A stretch of DNA of 34,324 nucleotides from Clostridia bacterium. GTDB lineage: Bacteria; Bacillota; Clostridia; Christensenellales; Borkfalkiaceae. Every line of letters starts with the position of its first letter. Within the stretch, counting starts at the first letter, position 1. Below are positions 1 to 6,864 of the stretch, one piece after another. The notes below the pieces were generated by a model, which worked only from the letters and a program-made list of their open reading frames with translations, did not search any database and was not told where the DNA came from. The stretch spans positions 1 to 34,324 of the forward strand of contig JAGHJD010000010.1 in assembly GCA_017886895.1 (NCBI GenBank), written 5' to 3'. A program made the position numbers and the translations under genes.

Positions 1-93
1 ATTCGGCACAAACACAAGCACGGCAAAGAAGAGAAAGATAAAAGCCGTCGGGTGCATACAAAGAGCTAATTCTTTTCTAATTAAATTCAGCAT
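1..93 (-). CDS. ABC-2 type transporter permease, N-terminal fragment
   Basis: Only the first 31 codons are in the window; the gene runs leftward off the edge. The start ATG (complement of 91-93) overlaps the stop of the ABC ATPase gene (ATGCTGA), so the two are probably translationally coupled. The visible N-terminus has a short charged stretch (LIRKEL) and then the beginning of a hydrophobic helix rich in Phe, Leu and Val. This is the usual start of ABC-2 membrane subunits of drug or peptide export systems. The family call rests mainly on the position behind a solitary ABC ATPase and on this hydrophobic start. The substrate cannot be told. Confidence 0.7.
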   Translation of the reverse strand, partial: MLNLIRKELALCMHPTAFIFLFFAVLVFVPN

Positions 94-938
94 ACCCTTT
101 TCCCCTCGTTTGCTTTTTCCAAATGTACGATGATATTATCGATCGTTGCGTCGGACACGGTAACATTCGTTGATATTTGCATATCACGGGGCAGCAGACC
201 TTCATAGCCTTCTTTGACCGCCTTTACGCCGATGGCTTTGGCAGCCGTCGCGTCTGCAAGAGAACAAAAATGCACCAACTGGTATTTCCCGAGCAACTCT
301 TTCAGTGGGCACGCCGCAAGGAGCCTGCCCTGCGAGATATAGACGATGTCGTCGGCAATTCGCATTAGGTCGGACGTGATATGCGTGGAGAAGAGGACGG
401 AAACGCCTTCCTCCCGCACAAGCTGCAACACGATGTCGCAAAACTCTTCACGCGAAAGCGGATCAAGCCCGCTTGTCGGCTCATCCATGATGAGCAATTT
501 TGCTCCGTGCGAAAGGGCAAGAACAAGCGCAAATTTTACCTTCATGCCCTCGGAAAGCTCTTTGACCTTCTTTCGTTCGGACAAATCGAATTGCGCAAGG
601 AATTTTTCATACTTGCCCTGATTCCACGTCGGATAAAAGGGTGCGTACGCCTTGCGAATAGAAACAAGCGTGTTCATGGGATAATAGCGAAAACCGCCGC
701 CGACATAGCCGATCATCTGCTTTACCGCCATTTCATCCTCATCCATATTCTTTCCAAAGACCGAGACGGCGCCTTCTGCCGCGATAAGCCGCAGGATCCC
801 TTTGAGCGTTGTGCTTTTCCCTGCACCGTTCCTGCCAATGAGCCCGACGATATGCCCCTGCGGCACGCAAAAACTAATCTTATCAAGCGTGAATTCGAGA
901 TAGACTTTCGTCAGTCCTTTGACTTCAAGTGCATTCAT
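87..938 (-). CDS. ABC transporter ATP-binding protein (ABC-2 exporter type)
   Basis: A 283-residue ATPase expected to energise the membrane subunit encoded just downstream. Walker A GRNGAGKST is at about residues 35-43, the signature LSEGM at 128-132, Walker B LLIMDEPTSGLD from about 148, and the H-loop histidine (STH) at 186. The C-terminal 80 residues form the extra domain common in ABC-2 ATPases. An upstream in-frame start would add 13 residues. The ATG at 938 is preferred because it overlaps the stop of the AbrB-like gene (ATGA) and matches the family N-terminus. The order regulator, ATPase, permease is a common layout of small regulated exporters in Bacillota. The substrate is unknown. 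Confidence 0.93.
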   Translation of the reverse strand: MNALEVKGLTKVYLEFTLDKISFCVPQGHIVGLIGRNGAGKSTTLKGILRLIAAEGAVSVFGKNMDEDEMAVKQMIGYVGGGFRYYPMNTLVSIRKAYAPFYPTWNQGKYEKFLAQFDLSERKKVKELSEGMKVKFALVLALSHGAKLLIMDEPTSGLDPLSREEFCDIVLQLVREEGVSVLFSTHITSDLMRIADDIVYISQGRLLAACPLKELLGKYQLVHFCSLADATAAKAIGVKAVKEGYEGLLPRDMQISTNVTVSDATIDNIIVHLEKANEGKRVC

Positions 939-1156
939 TTTTGCTCGCCGTCCTTTACATGATTGACAGCCTTCCAAAACGATTCTACATAGGAAAACGG
1001 CTGCAAGGCAATACCTTGCCCTTTGTCTGCCATCAAGACCAGCGAATCTCCCGGGTTCAGCGAGAACATATCACGCACCTCTTTAGGGATGACGATCTGC
1101 CCTTTGGAACCGATCTTGACCGTTGCCAGAAACTTACCTTCGGGGAAATTTTCCAT
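935..1156 (-). CDS. AbrB/MazE/SpoVT-family DNA-binding protein
   Basis: A 73-residue protein with the swapped-hairpin AbrB fold signature near its N-terminus (VKIGSKGQIVIPKEVRDMF, then LNPGDSLVLM). Family members are dimeric transcription regulators or antitoxins. Here the gene is first in an operon with an ABC ATPase and permease, overlapping the ATPase start by four bases, so it most likely regulates the transporter. No toxin gene is adjacent. The ribosome binding site AAGGAG lies six bases before the ATG. The C-terminal 25 residues are outside the DNA-binding domain and not recognisable. Confidence 0.9.
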   Translation of the reverse strand: MENFPEGKFLATVKIGSKGQIVIPKEVRDMFSLNPGDSLVLMADKGQGIALQPFSYVESFWKAVNHVKDGEQK

Positions 1157-1207
1157 TACTTGCTCCTTTTGGTATAATTAGTATTACTTTTCCAACTATG
1201 CAGATAT

Positions 1208-1236
1208 ATTATACTTTTATTAGCAAATAAAGTTAA
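1208..1236 (-). promoter_or_regulatory. Promoter of the abrB-like/ABC operon
   Basis: On the minus strand TTAACT (1231-1236) and TATAAT (1208-1213) are separated by exactly 17 bases. The leader is about 45 bases to the ATG at 1156. The region between the two divergent genes is strongly AT-rich. Confidence 0.65.
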
Positions 1237-1275
1237 GTAATTATATCAATAATGTTTCAAAATGGTTTTGCCCTC

Positions 1276-1304
1276 TTGAAGAATACTCAAATTTATGCTA
1301 TACT
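1276..1304 (+). promoter_or_regulatory. Promoter of the SIR2/P-loop gene
   Basis: TTGAAG (1276-1281), 17 bases, then TATACT (1299-1304) preceded by TGC, an extended -10. Transcription would begin near 1311, giving a leader of about 43 bases with the Shine-Dalgarno AAAGGAGGA at 1336-1344. The promoter is strong and independent of the neighbours. Confidence 0.75.
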
Positions 1305-1353
1305 TATAACATAAGGTATTTTAGTTCAATTTTGCAAAGGAGGAGATGCTTTA

Positions 1354-3828
1354 ATGACACAAACCATCAAAGTAGTTAAGCTTGAAGAATATCTTGATGT
1401 TTTAGGACAGATGTTCAAAAATTCAATACTGATTCCCGTAATTGGATCAGGATTTTCTGCTGGAAGCTATACTTCACAAGGATGTGTTCCGAGTGGAAGT
1501 TGTATGAAAAGAGATATGATTAGAGCCTTAGAAATTGCAGGGCATAAAATTAATTCAGATAAAAAATCTTTTTCACAGGTTGCAAAATACTATAATAGAT
1601 TTATTGATGTAGGAACACGAAAAAAATATATACGCGATAATTTTATGAACACTAAATTATCGCGCGAAAAACAAGAGTTTTTAAATATTGGATGGCCCTA
1701 TTTATATACATTAAATTTAGATGATGCAATAGAAAAAAATTTAGATTGTGTAGTAATTGGTCCAAATAAAAGTCTTGAAAAAATAGATTATGATGGCTGC
1801 ATTTTATATAAATTACACGGAACAAGTACAGAATTCGCTTTTTTGAAAGATGGGGATGATTTTTCTATTTTTGACACTGAACAGTATATTAAGAGTATTA
1901 CAAAAAATACAGATTTATTAAATAAGTTAAAGCAGGATTATATTGATAAAAATATAATCTTCATTGGATGCAGTCTTGATGATGAATTAGATTTAATGCA
2001 TGTATTTAGTTTAGCCAAAGAGGAATCGCCGCATAATATTACGGAAAAATTTTTTATTACCAATATTGAGCCGACTGAAGAAAATTTAGTGGATTTAGAA
2101 TATTATGGTATAACAACGGTTTTGCTTGTTGATGATTATAATACTTTATATGATAAGCTTATTTCAATTAAAGATAGATCAAGCCTCATATTAGACAATG
2201 AATTAAATTATTTTAAAAACATCTCGATAGAACAACTTGATGTAAACAGTGACCAAAACGAAAAGTTTCTTCTCTATAACAAAATGCCATTCGATAAGAA
2301 AGATGGAATAATATATTTGCCATATTTTTTTATAAGCAGAAATTTGTCGAATGATATTATATCTCAAATCCAAAATTATCCTATTCAGTTTATTTGCGGA
2401 AAACGAATAAGTGGAAAAAGTTATTTATTGTTAGACCTTTATCGCAGATTAGCAGATAGGGACAAATATTATTTTGACTCTAGAGCTTGTATAAACGCTA
2501 AGAACATTGATACATTGATTTCTTTGCGGAATACAATAATTTTGATCGATACAAATGTCATCAATGGACCAATCTTAGAATATTTATTAAACAAAAATCT
2601 TGCTATCCTAAAAAAGAATAAAGTAAATTTTGTAATATGTGTTAATACATCTTCTAAACAGGTAGCGTTTGAGTTGCAAAATCAGAAAAATAATTCTTTT
2701 ATAAAATTACATTTTCTTGACAATAAGTTTTCTGCAAAAAAGGATAATGATGAATTTGCAATATTAAGGAAGAAACTTTCTTCATTAAATTTACCATATT
2801 TTAAAAGTAAAACTACTATATTGGATAACTTGCTATGGATGCAAAGCCGTTTATGTAAAAAAAGTCCTTCGACTGATTTGCAAAACTTTAATATTACCCC
2901 TGATAACTATATTCAGCTGGCTTATTTAATCCTATTATCATACCATGGGAAGTTGACATCAAAGGATTTGATAGGCTTTGGTGTATATCAAGAATCTAAT
3001 GAACTAATGCCAAAATTAGGAATGGCGGTAGAACCTGACTTTAGATACATGATTACCGCATCAACTTTCGATGATTCATATTATCAAGTTGTGTGTAATG
3101 CGCAAATATGGTTGTTGAGTTATCTTTCTCAGATTTCCATGAAATCAAGATATTTTGATTGTATAGTTAATGCGGTTGTATATATTGTCAAATGTTTGAA
3201 TGCTGACCATATAGATAAATTACGGCGTAGAAAATTGTTCGATTTTATTAGGTTTGATAATATTAATTTTATCTTAGGAGGAGCTCGGAAACATCCTTCC
3301 CCTTCAGGTGTGCGAAAACTAATTCAAACTATTTACACGAAATTGAAAAGTCTGCTTGGCGAAGAATATCAATTTAACCATCAGCACGCTAAATGTTTGT
3401 TATGGAGTATTGAAGAACTTCCTGCTGATGCTCGCGACGCCGATCTTTTGGAAGCTCATAAAGCAGCAATTTTATCATTACAGCTAATAGAAGAAGCTCT
3501 AGATAGCTCCCCCAAAAATCCTTATCTCAAAATTTCTTATGCCCATGTCCAATTCACAATTGGAATGATTCTTGTAAAGAAATTTTTCTTCAATAAAACA
3601 AAAGAAAATTTCACAAATGCGGTCAATCAAGTAAAATTAGCATTATCATTGCCCGAAAATCAAAATGCAGATGAACTATATGATGAACTTACAGAAGATG
3701 ATAATGACTATAGTGTCAGTAGATTTATGGATTATTTATATCAAGATGAAGCACATGACTTTTACGATTTAAAAGTACGAAGGGATATAGATTGGATTGC
3801 AACTTTTAGAAGAAACTATCTTACATAA
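1354..3828 (+). CDS. SIR2-domain and P-loop NTPase protein, candidate anti-phage NADase
   Basis: An 824-residue protein. The N-terminus (about 25-260) has SIR2-like motifs: GSGFSAG at 31-37, TLNLDD with Asn121, KLHGT with His155 and FIGCSLDDEL at 203-212. The Asn and His match the catalytic pair of bacterial defence SIR2 domains that degrade NAD+ after phage sensing. A nucleotide-binding motif GKRISGKS lies at 349-356 with a Walker B-like IILID ending at Asp399. The rest is mainly helical and could be a sensor. This order resembles SIR2-STAND (Avs5-like) proteins, but the NTPase core is weakly conserved to my eye and the subfamily is not certain. The gene is very AT-rich, unlike the GC-rich chromosome, and sits between a divergent ABC operon and a serine recombinase, which suggests transfer. 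AAAGGAGGA supports the ATG at 1354. Confidence 0.82.
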   Translation: MTQTIKVVKLEEYLDVLGQMFKNSILIPVIGSGFSAGSYTSQGCVPSGSCMKRDMIRALEIAGHKINSDKKSFSQVAKYYNRFIDVGTRKKYIRDNFMNTKLSREKQEFLNIGWPYLYTLNLDDAIEKNLDCVVIGPNKSLEKIDYDGCILYKLHGTSTEFAFLKDGDDFSIFDTEQYIKSITKNTDLLNKLKQDYIDKNIIFIGCSLDDELDLMHVFSLAKEESPHNITEKFFITNIEPTEENLVDLEYYGITTVLLVDDYNTLYDKLISIKDRSSLILDNELNYFKNISIEQLDVNSDQNEKFLLYNKMPFDKKDGIIYLPYFFISRNLSNDIISQIQNYPIQFICGKRISGKSYLLLDLYRRLADRDKYYFDSRACINAKNIDTLISLRNTIILIDTNVINGPILEYLLNKNLAILKKNKVNFVICVNTSSKQVAFELQNQKNNSFIKLHFLDNKFSAKKDNDEFAILRKKLSSLNLPYFKSKTTILDNLLWMQSRLCKKSPSTDLQNFNITPDNYIQLAYLILLSYHGKLTSKDLIGFGVYQESNELMPKLGMAVEPDFRYMITASTFDDSYYQVVCNAQIWLLSYLSQISMKSRYFDCIVNAVVYIVKCLNADHIDKLRRRKLFDFIRFDNINFILGGARKHPSPSGVRKLIQTIYTKLKSLLGEEYQFNHQHAKCLLWSIEELPADARDADLLEAHKAAILSLQLIEEALDSSPKNPYLKISYAHVQFTIGMILVKKFFFNKTKENFTNAVNQVKLALSLPENQNADELYDELTEDDNDYSVSRFMDYLYQDEAHDFYDLKVRRDIDWIATFRRNYLT

Positions 3829-3843
3829 ATTATTACCGTTCTT

Positions 3844-3881
3844 ATCAAGGGGAAAATTATCGCTGAAAATTTGTAAAGCCG
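3844..3881 (+). repeat. Direct repeat, copy 1 (terminator module upstream part)
   Basis: A 38-base segment starting 15 bases after the SIR2 gene stop. It is nearly identical to 4262-4299: both read ATCAAGGGGAAAA, then TCGCTGAAAA, then end in AAGCCG. There is one indel and a few substitutions. Both copies lead into a hairpin plus T-rich tract. Confidence 0.85.
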
Positions 3882-3904
3882 GGCAGGGAACTGCTCGGCT
3901 TTAC
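3873..3904 (+). terminator. Hairpin terminator of the SIR2 gene
   Basis: A 14-bp stem (GTAAAGCCGGGCAG against CTGCTCGGCTTTAC, one G-T pair) with a GGAA loop, followed by a pyrimidine-rich stretch. It lies between the convergent SIR2 gene and the small leftward ORF and may serve both. Confidence 0.7.
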
Positions 3905-3906
3905 TC

Positions 3907-4068
3907 TCACTCTTTGTTATCATGTTGTTTTTTGAAATATTCGCTTATCTCCAATTCCAATGCCTCTAAAAATCCAGATTCTTTATCGGCAATGATAAGC
4001 CGATGGTCTGGAACCCCGTTGATCAGAATTTTTGCATTAAAATCGTTCTTGACGTCTATCTCCTGCAT
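3907..4068 (-). CDS. Small unknown protein (53 aa) convergent to the SIR2 gene
   Basis: Not recognised. The reading frame is open further upstream, but the ATG at 4068 has a clear GGAGG six bases before it, so that start is chosen. The product begins MQEIDVKNDF and is acidic, with a probable short beta pair (AKILING, HRLIIAD) followed by a helix (FLEALELEISEYFKK). There is no membrane segment. It lies between the two copies of the direct repeat and points towards the SIR2 gene, sharing the hairpin between them. It could be an accessory or antitoxin-like partner, or an unrelated passenger of the mobile element. No function can be assigned. Confidence 0.6.
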   Translation of the reverse strand: MQEIDVKNDFNAKILINGVPDHRLIIADKESGFLEALELEISEYFKKQHDNKE

Positions 4069-4261
4069 TGTGTACCTCCGCGCTTTTCTTTGAGGGTACA
4101 ACTTTTTACAGAAGATTGTTAGATAGCCGTCCTATACAATAGTCATACTCTGTACCGAAAGAACTTAAAAAAAGAATAACCGTACTCATAATCTTCCCAA
4201 AATGTCGGGTACTTTGGTAAAGTCTTTCGATTCGCGGATGGTATCGGAAAAAGCCGTTGCC

Positions 4262-4299
4262 ATCAAGGGGAAAAATTGTCGCTGAAAACTTATAAGCCG
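4262..4299 (+). repeat. Direct repeat, copy 2
   Basis: Near-identical partner of 3844-3881 and in the same orientation. It also leads straight into a terminator-like hairpin, but with a different stem sequence. Confidence 0.85.
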
Positions 4300-4332
4300 A
4301 CCTGCTTGCGCTGGTCGGTCTTTCTTTATTTT
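4296..4332 (+). terminator. Intrinsic terminator upstream of the recombinase
   Basis: Stem GCCGACC / GGTCGGT with a ten-base loop, followed by TTTCTTTATTTT. It points rightward and would insulate the recombinase from transcription entering from the SIR2 side. Confidence 0.7.
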
Positions 4333-4468
4333 ATCAGTATGCAATAATTTTTCGGGCGCTGCCCCTGACGCCCTTGACGGCGTAGTCTTTTTCCGATTGT
4401 TTCGGGTTGTCGAAAGAAAAAATCAACACAAAAGTTTGCATACGCTTTTGGTTATTTTGGGAAGATTT

Positions 4469-4570
4469 ATGAAAATGCACGGCCAGTTGGGAAACCTTAT
4501 GGGCTGGCTTGCTAACATTCCCAATCAAAAAAGGATAGCATGTGAACTACAAATCCGAACACAGAGGTAA
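4469..4570 (+). CDS. Possible 33-residue leader ORF before the recombinase
   Basis: ATG at 4469 to TAA at 4568-4570, encoding a 33-residue peptide beginning MKMHGQLGNLMGWLANIPNQ. It ends six bases before the recombinase ATG, and the AGAGG site of the recombinase overlaps its last codons, so the two could be translationally coupled. A weak GGGAAGA lies before the ATG. The right arm of the inverted repeat overlaps the start. It may be non-coding. Confidence 0.3.
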   Translation: MKMHGQLGNLMGWLANIPNQKRIACELQIRTQR

Positions 4571-4576
4571 AAGACA

Positions 4577-6118
4577 ATGAAAGGTGCAGTTATCTACGCA
4601 CGTTACAGCAGTGAAAAACAAAACGAGCAGTCCATCGAAGGACAGCTCCGAATCTGCAATCAATATGCGGAGGCGAACGGCTTGACGATTGTGGATACCT
4701 ATATCGACAGAGCCATGACAGGCACGAACGACCATCGCCCTGCCTTTCAGCAGATGCTTGCCGATTGCGAAAAAGTCGTGCCGTGGGATATCGTACTTGT
4801 GTATGCCATCGACCGTTTTGGACGGAACTCCATCGAAATCGCCGTCAACAAACAACGATTGAAAAAACATAAAAAGACGCTGATTTCAGCCACGCAGCGC
4901 ACGTCTGAAAATATCGACGGAACAAAGAACCTCGACGGTATTCTTTTGGAGAATGTCTATATCGGGCTTGCCGAATATTACTCGGCAGAACTTTCGCAAA
5001 AGGTGAAACGCGGTATGTACGAAACTCTGAAAAAAGGCTTATACCCCGGCGGCGTTGTGCCGTTCGGCTATCGTGTGGAGAACAAGCGCGTCTATATCAA
5101 CGAAGAAGAAGCAGAAATTGTGCGTTCCATTTTTCAACAGTATGCACAAGGCGTTCTTGGCAGAGAGCTGATTGCGCAGCTGCAAGAAAAAGGCATCACC
5201 AATCACGGCAGACCGTTCGCTTTGAATACGCTCTACAATATGCTCCGTATGAAAAAGTATATCGGCATTTTTGAATATGGCGACGAAGTCTGCACAAATA
5301 TCTTTCCGCCTATCGTGCCGGAAGCCCTGTTTGAAGAGGTGGGCAGCATCTTACTGAAAAACAAACACGGCGGAACAAGCCGCGAAGTTGAGTTCCTTTT
5401 AAAAGGCAAACTAATATGCGGTTATTGCGGCTACCATTTGCAGGGCGATAGCGGTACGTCAAAATCAGGCAGACGGATTTATTATTATAAGTGCATGGGC
5501 AGAAAGAAAAAGAATATCTGCCATAAGGAAATCATGCCGAAAGAAAAACTTGAACAGGCTGTCATCGATGCAACGATGCAGGTATTTGGTACTCCCGAAG
5601 GCATCTCCGCGATTGCCGACGAGATTTTGAAAATCCATGCAAAGCGGATGAATGATAAATCGCTCCTTGCCATTCTGAATAATGAACGCGATGAAATCAA
5701 ACGCGCGCTTGCCAACATTATGAAAGCTGTCGAACAGGGAATTTTCAATGCCACAACCAAAAACCGCATGGATGAGCTGGAAGCGCAGCTTACCGGGGTT
5801 GAAGATAAAATCACGATTGAGCAGTACAAGACGCAAAACCAATTAAAGAAAGAGCAGGTCGTCGAATACCTGACGCACACGATACGGCAATCGCCTCGGC
5901 TGCTCATCAAAAACCTGATACAAAAAATTGTGGTGTATGACGACCGGTTTGAGATTTACTACAACTACCTCAATAGGATGCCGCCTAAAACGGACGAGCC
6001 AGGCAATAAGTCCGCTATCACAGCACCGCCAAATGCGTGTTCGGACATCTCAAAAGACAGTTCACCAAAACGAGGCGGGAAGTACATCTTCCCGCCTCGT
6101 TTTGGTAATGGCAGCTGA
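4577..6118 (+). CDS. Large serine recombinase (site-specific integrase/transposase)
   Basis: A 513-residue recombinase. The catalytic domain begins YARYSSEKQ, with Ser11 as the expected nucleophile, and continues with conserved resolvase motifs (SIEGQ, LVYAIDRFGRN). The recombinase domain follows (YPGGVVPFGYRV onward). A zinc ribbon is visible as CGYCGYH and YYKCMGRKKKNIC, then a coiled-coil region near 365-430. These are the parts of large serine recombinases that move integrative elements. The normal C-terminus probably ends near FEIYYNYLNR; the last 35 or so residues are low in family character. The final residues (KRGGKYIFPPRFGNGS) are encoded by a perfect palindrome that is repeated twice downstream. 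Its GC content is between those of the SIR2 gene and the chromosome. It is the likely agent that brought the left-end islet. No att core could be defined. Confidence 0.93.
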   Translation: MKGAVIYARYSSEKQNEQSIEGQLRICNQYAEANGLTIVDTYIDRAMTGTNDHRPAFQQMLADCEKVVPWDIVLVYAIDRFGRNSIEIAVNKQRLKKHKKTLISATQRTSENIDGTKNLDGILLENVYIGLAEYYSAELSQKVKRGMYETLKKGLYPGGVVPFGYRVENKRVYINEEEAEIVRSIFQQYAQGVLGRELIAQLQEKGITNHGRPFALNTLYNMLRMKKYIGIFEYGDEVCTNIFPPIVPEALFEEVGSILLKNKHGGTSREVEFLLKGKLICGYCGYHLQGDSGTSKSGRRIYYYKCMGRKKKNICHKEIMPKEKLEQAVIDATMQVFGTPEGISAIADEILKIHAKRMNDKSLLAILNNERDEIKRALANIMKAVEQGIFNATTKNRMDELEAQLTGVEDKITIEQYKTQNQLKKEQVVEYLTHTIRQSPRLLIKNLIQKIVVYDDRFEIYYNYLNRMPPKTDEPGNKSAITAPPNACSDISKDSSPKRGGKYIFPPRFGNGS

Positions 6119-6196
6119 CCCGAACAGGCCGCGCGAAGCGCGGGCTGGGCGTGCTCGAAGAGCTTTGCCGCGCAGCGGCAAGCCCCCGGTGGGGGC
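6064..6196 (+). repeat. Palindromic repeat unit 1 (6-kb family)
   Basis: It starts with a perfect 19-bp palindrome (6064-6082 against 6088-6106, loop TACAT), which can act as terminator for the recombinase and also encodes its last residues. It continues with a hairpin GCCGCGC-GAA-GCGCGGGC, then GCTTTGC-CGC-GCA-GCG-GCAAGC (6162-6183) and CCCCCGGTGGGGG. Units 2 and 3 share the same series of parts. Confidence 0.9.
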
Positions 6197-6224
6197 GATC
6201 GCTGCCGCTTCGGCTGTACTTTTT

Positions 6225-6426
6225 CGTGCGGGAAGTACATCTTCCCGCCTCGTTTTGGGTGTTACAACTGACCCAGGCAGGCCGCGCTATGCGCGGGCTG
6301 TGACGCGATCGGCTTGTTGCTTTCTTTTCTGATTTACATATGCCGGCATCGATCGCTATTCCGTCGCTGGCGCTCCTTACGTGCTCGAAGAGCTTTGCCG
6401 CGCAGCGGCAAGCTCCCGGCGGGGGC
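6225..6426 (+). repeat. Palindromic repeat unit 2, interrupted
   Basis: The same series of hairpins as unit 1, with the first palindrome shortened on its left arm. Between the second hairpin (ending 6300) and the GTGCTCGAAG segment (from 6381) it carries about 80 extra bases that are absent from units 1 and 3. The conserved bulged hairpin is at 6392-6413. Confidence 0.88.
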
Positions 6427-6463
6427 AAACATAATCGTGTTCGGTGTGCCTTTTCCACTGTTC

Positions 6464-6589
6464 CGTGCGGGAAGTACATCTTCCCGCCTCGTTTTGGGTG
6501 TTAGCAGCTGACCTAGGCAGGCCGCGCTATGCGCGGGCTGGGCGTGCTCGAAGAGCTTTGCCGCGCAGCGGCAAGCCCCCGGTGGGGGC
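6464..6589 (+). repeat. Palindromic repeat unit 3
   Basis: An uninterrupted copy, nearly identical to unit 2 outside its insertion (same GTGCGGGAAG start, same GCCGCGC-TAT-GCGCGGGC hairpin) and to unit 1 over its second half. The bulged hairpin is at 6555-6576. Confidence 0.9.
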
Positions 6590-6636
6590 ACCCATGAACT
6601 TTTTCACTTCTGTTGCGCATAAACGCTTCCATCTAC

Positions 6637-6670
6637 AAAAAGGCGTAGCCGAACACGGCTGTGCCTTTTT
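6637..6670 (+). terminator. Intrinsic terminator before the ilv promoter
   Basis: Stem AAAAAGGC...AGCCG against CGGCT...GCCTTTTT with two wobble pairs and an AACA loop, ending in five Ts. It separates the repeat region and recombinase from the ilv operon. Confidence 0.75.
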
Positions 6671-6770
6671 ATACCTCTTCCCAGTGTGGCGGGACCCTCT
6701 CCCGCACGGAAAGCGGGGGCAGCTCTTTCCCCTCTCCCACGCTCTTGCGGCGACGCGCTCACGGAAACGC

Positions 6771-6799
6771 TTGACACGGCGCGGATTTTGGAATACAAT
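6771..6799 (+). promoter_or_regulatory. Promoter of the ilvBN operon
   Basis: TTGACA (6771-6776), 17 bases, TACAAT (6794-6799). The leader is about 60 bases. I see no T-box consensus and no convincing leader peptide in it. Confidence 0.8.
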
Positions 6800-6864
6800 A
6801 TTGAAACTTACTATCATTATTACAAACGCGCGGGGCGGGTCGCCCTGCCTGAAAGGAGAAAGCT

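Larger units (their letters stand above)
4187..4471. repeat. Inverted repeat pair upstream of the recombinase
   Basis: CATAATCTTCCCAAAAT at 4187-4203 is the reverse complement of 4454-4471, apart from one extra T in the right arm. The arms are 250 bases apart and enclose the second direct repeat and its terminator. No other gene is visible in this 400-base stretch. Confidence 0.6.

Noticed and set aside
935-1156. AbrB-like protein as antitoxin of a toxin-antitoxin pair
   Set aside because: No PIN, MazF or Doc-type toxin gene adjoins; it overlaps an ABC ATPase, so a transporter regulator fits better.
3844-4299. Direct repeats as attL/attR of the serine recombinase
   Set aside because: They lead into terminators, enclose only a small ORF and exclude the recombinase, so they do not mark the ends of an integrated element.
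4334-4528. 64-residue leftward ORF upstream of the recombinase
   Set aside because: No Shine-Dalgarno; it crosses the end of the terminator and the right arm of the inverted repeat, and the product shows no family features.
6800-6864. Possible branched-chain leader peptide before ilvB
   Set aside because: An Ile/Leu-rich frame (LKLTIIITN) is present, but it has no start codon after the expected transcription start and no terminator/antiterminator pair follows.
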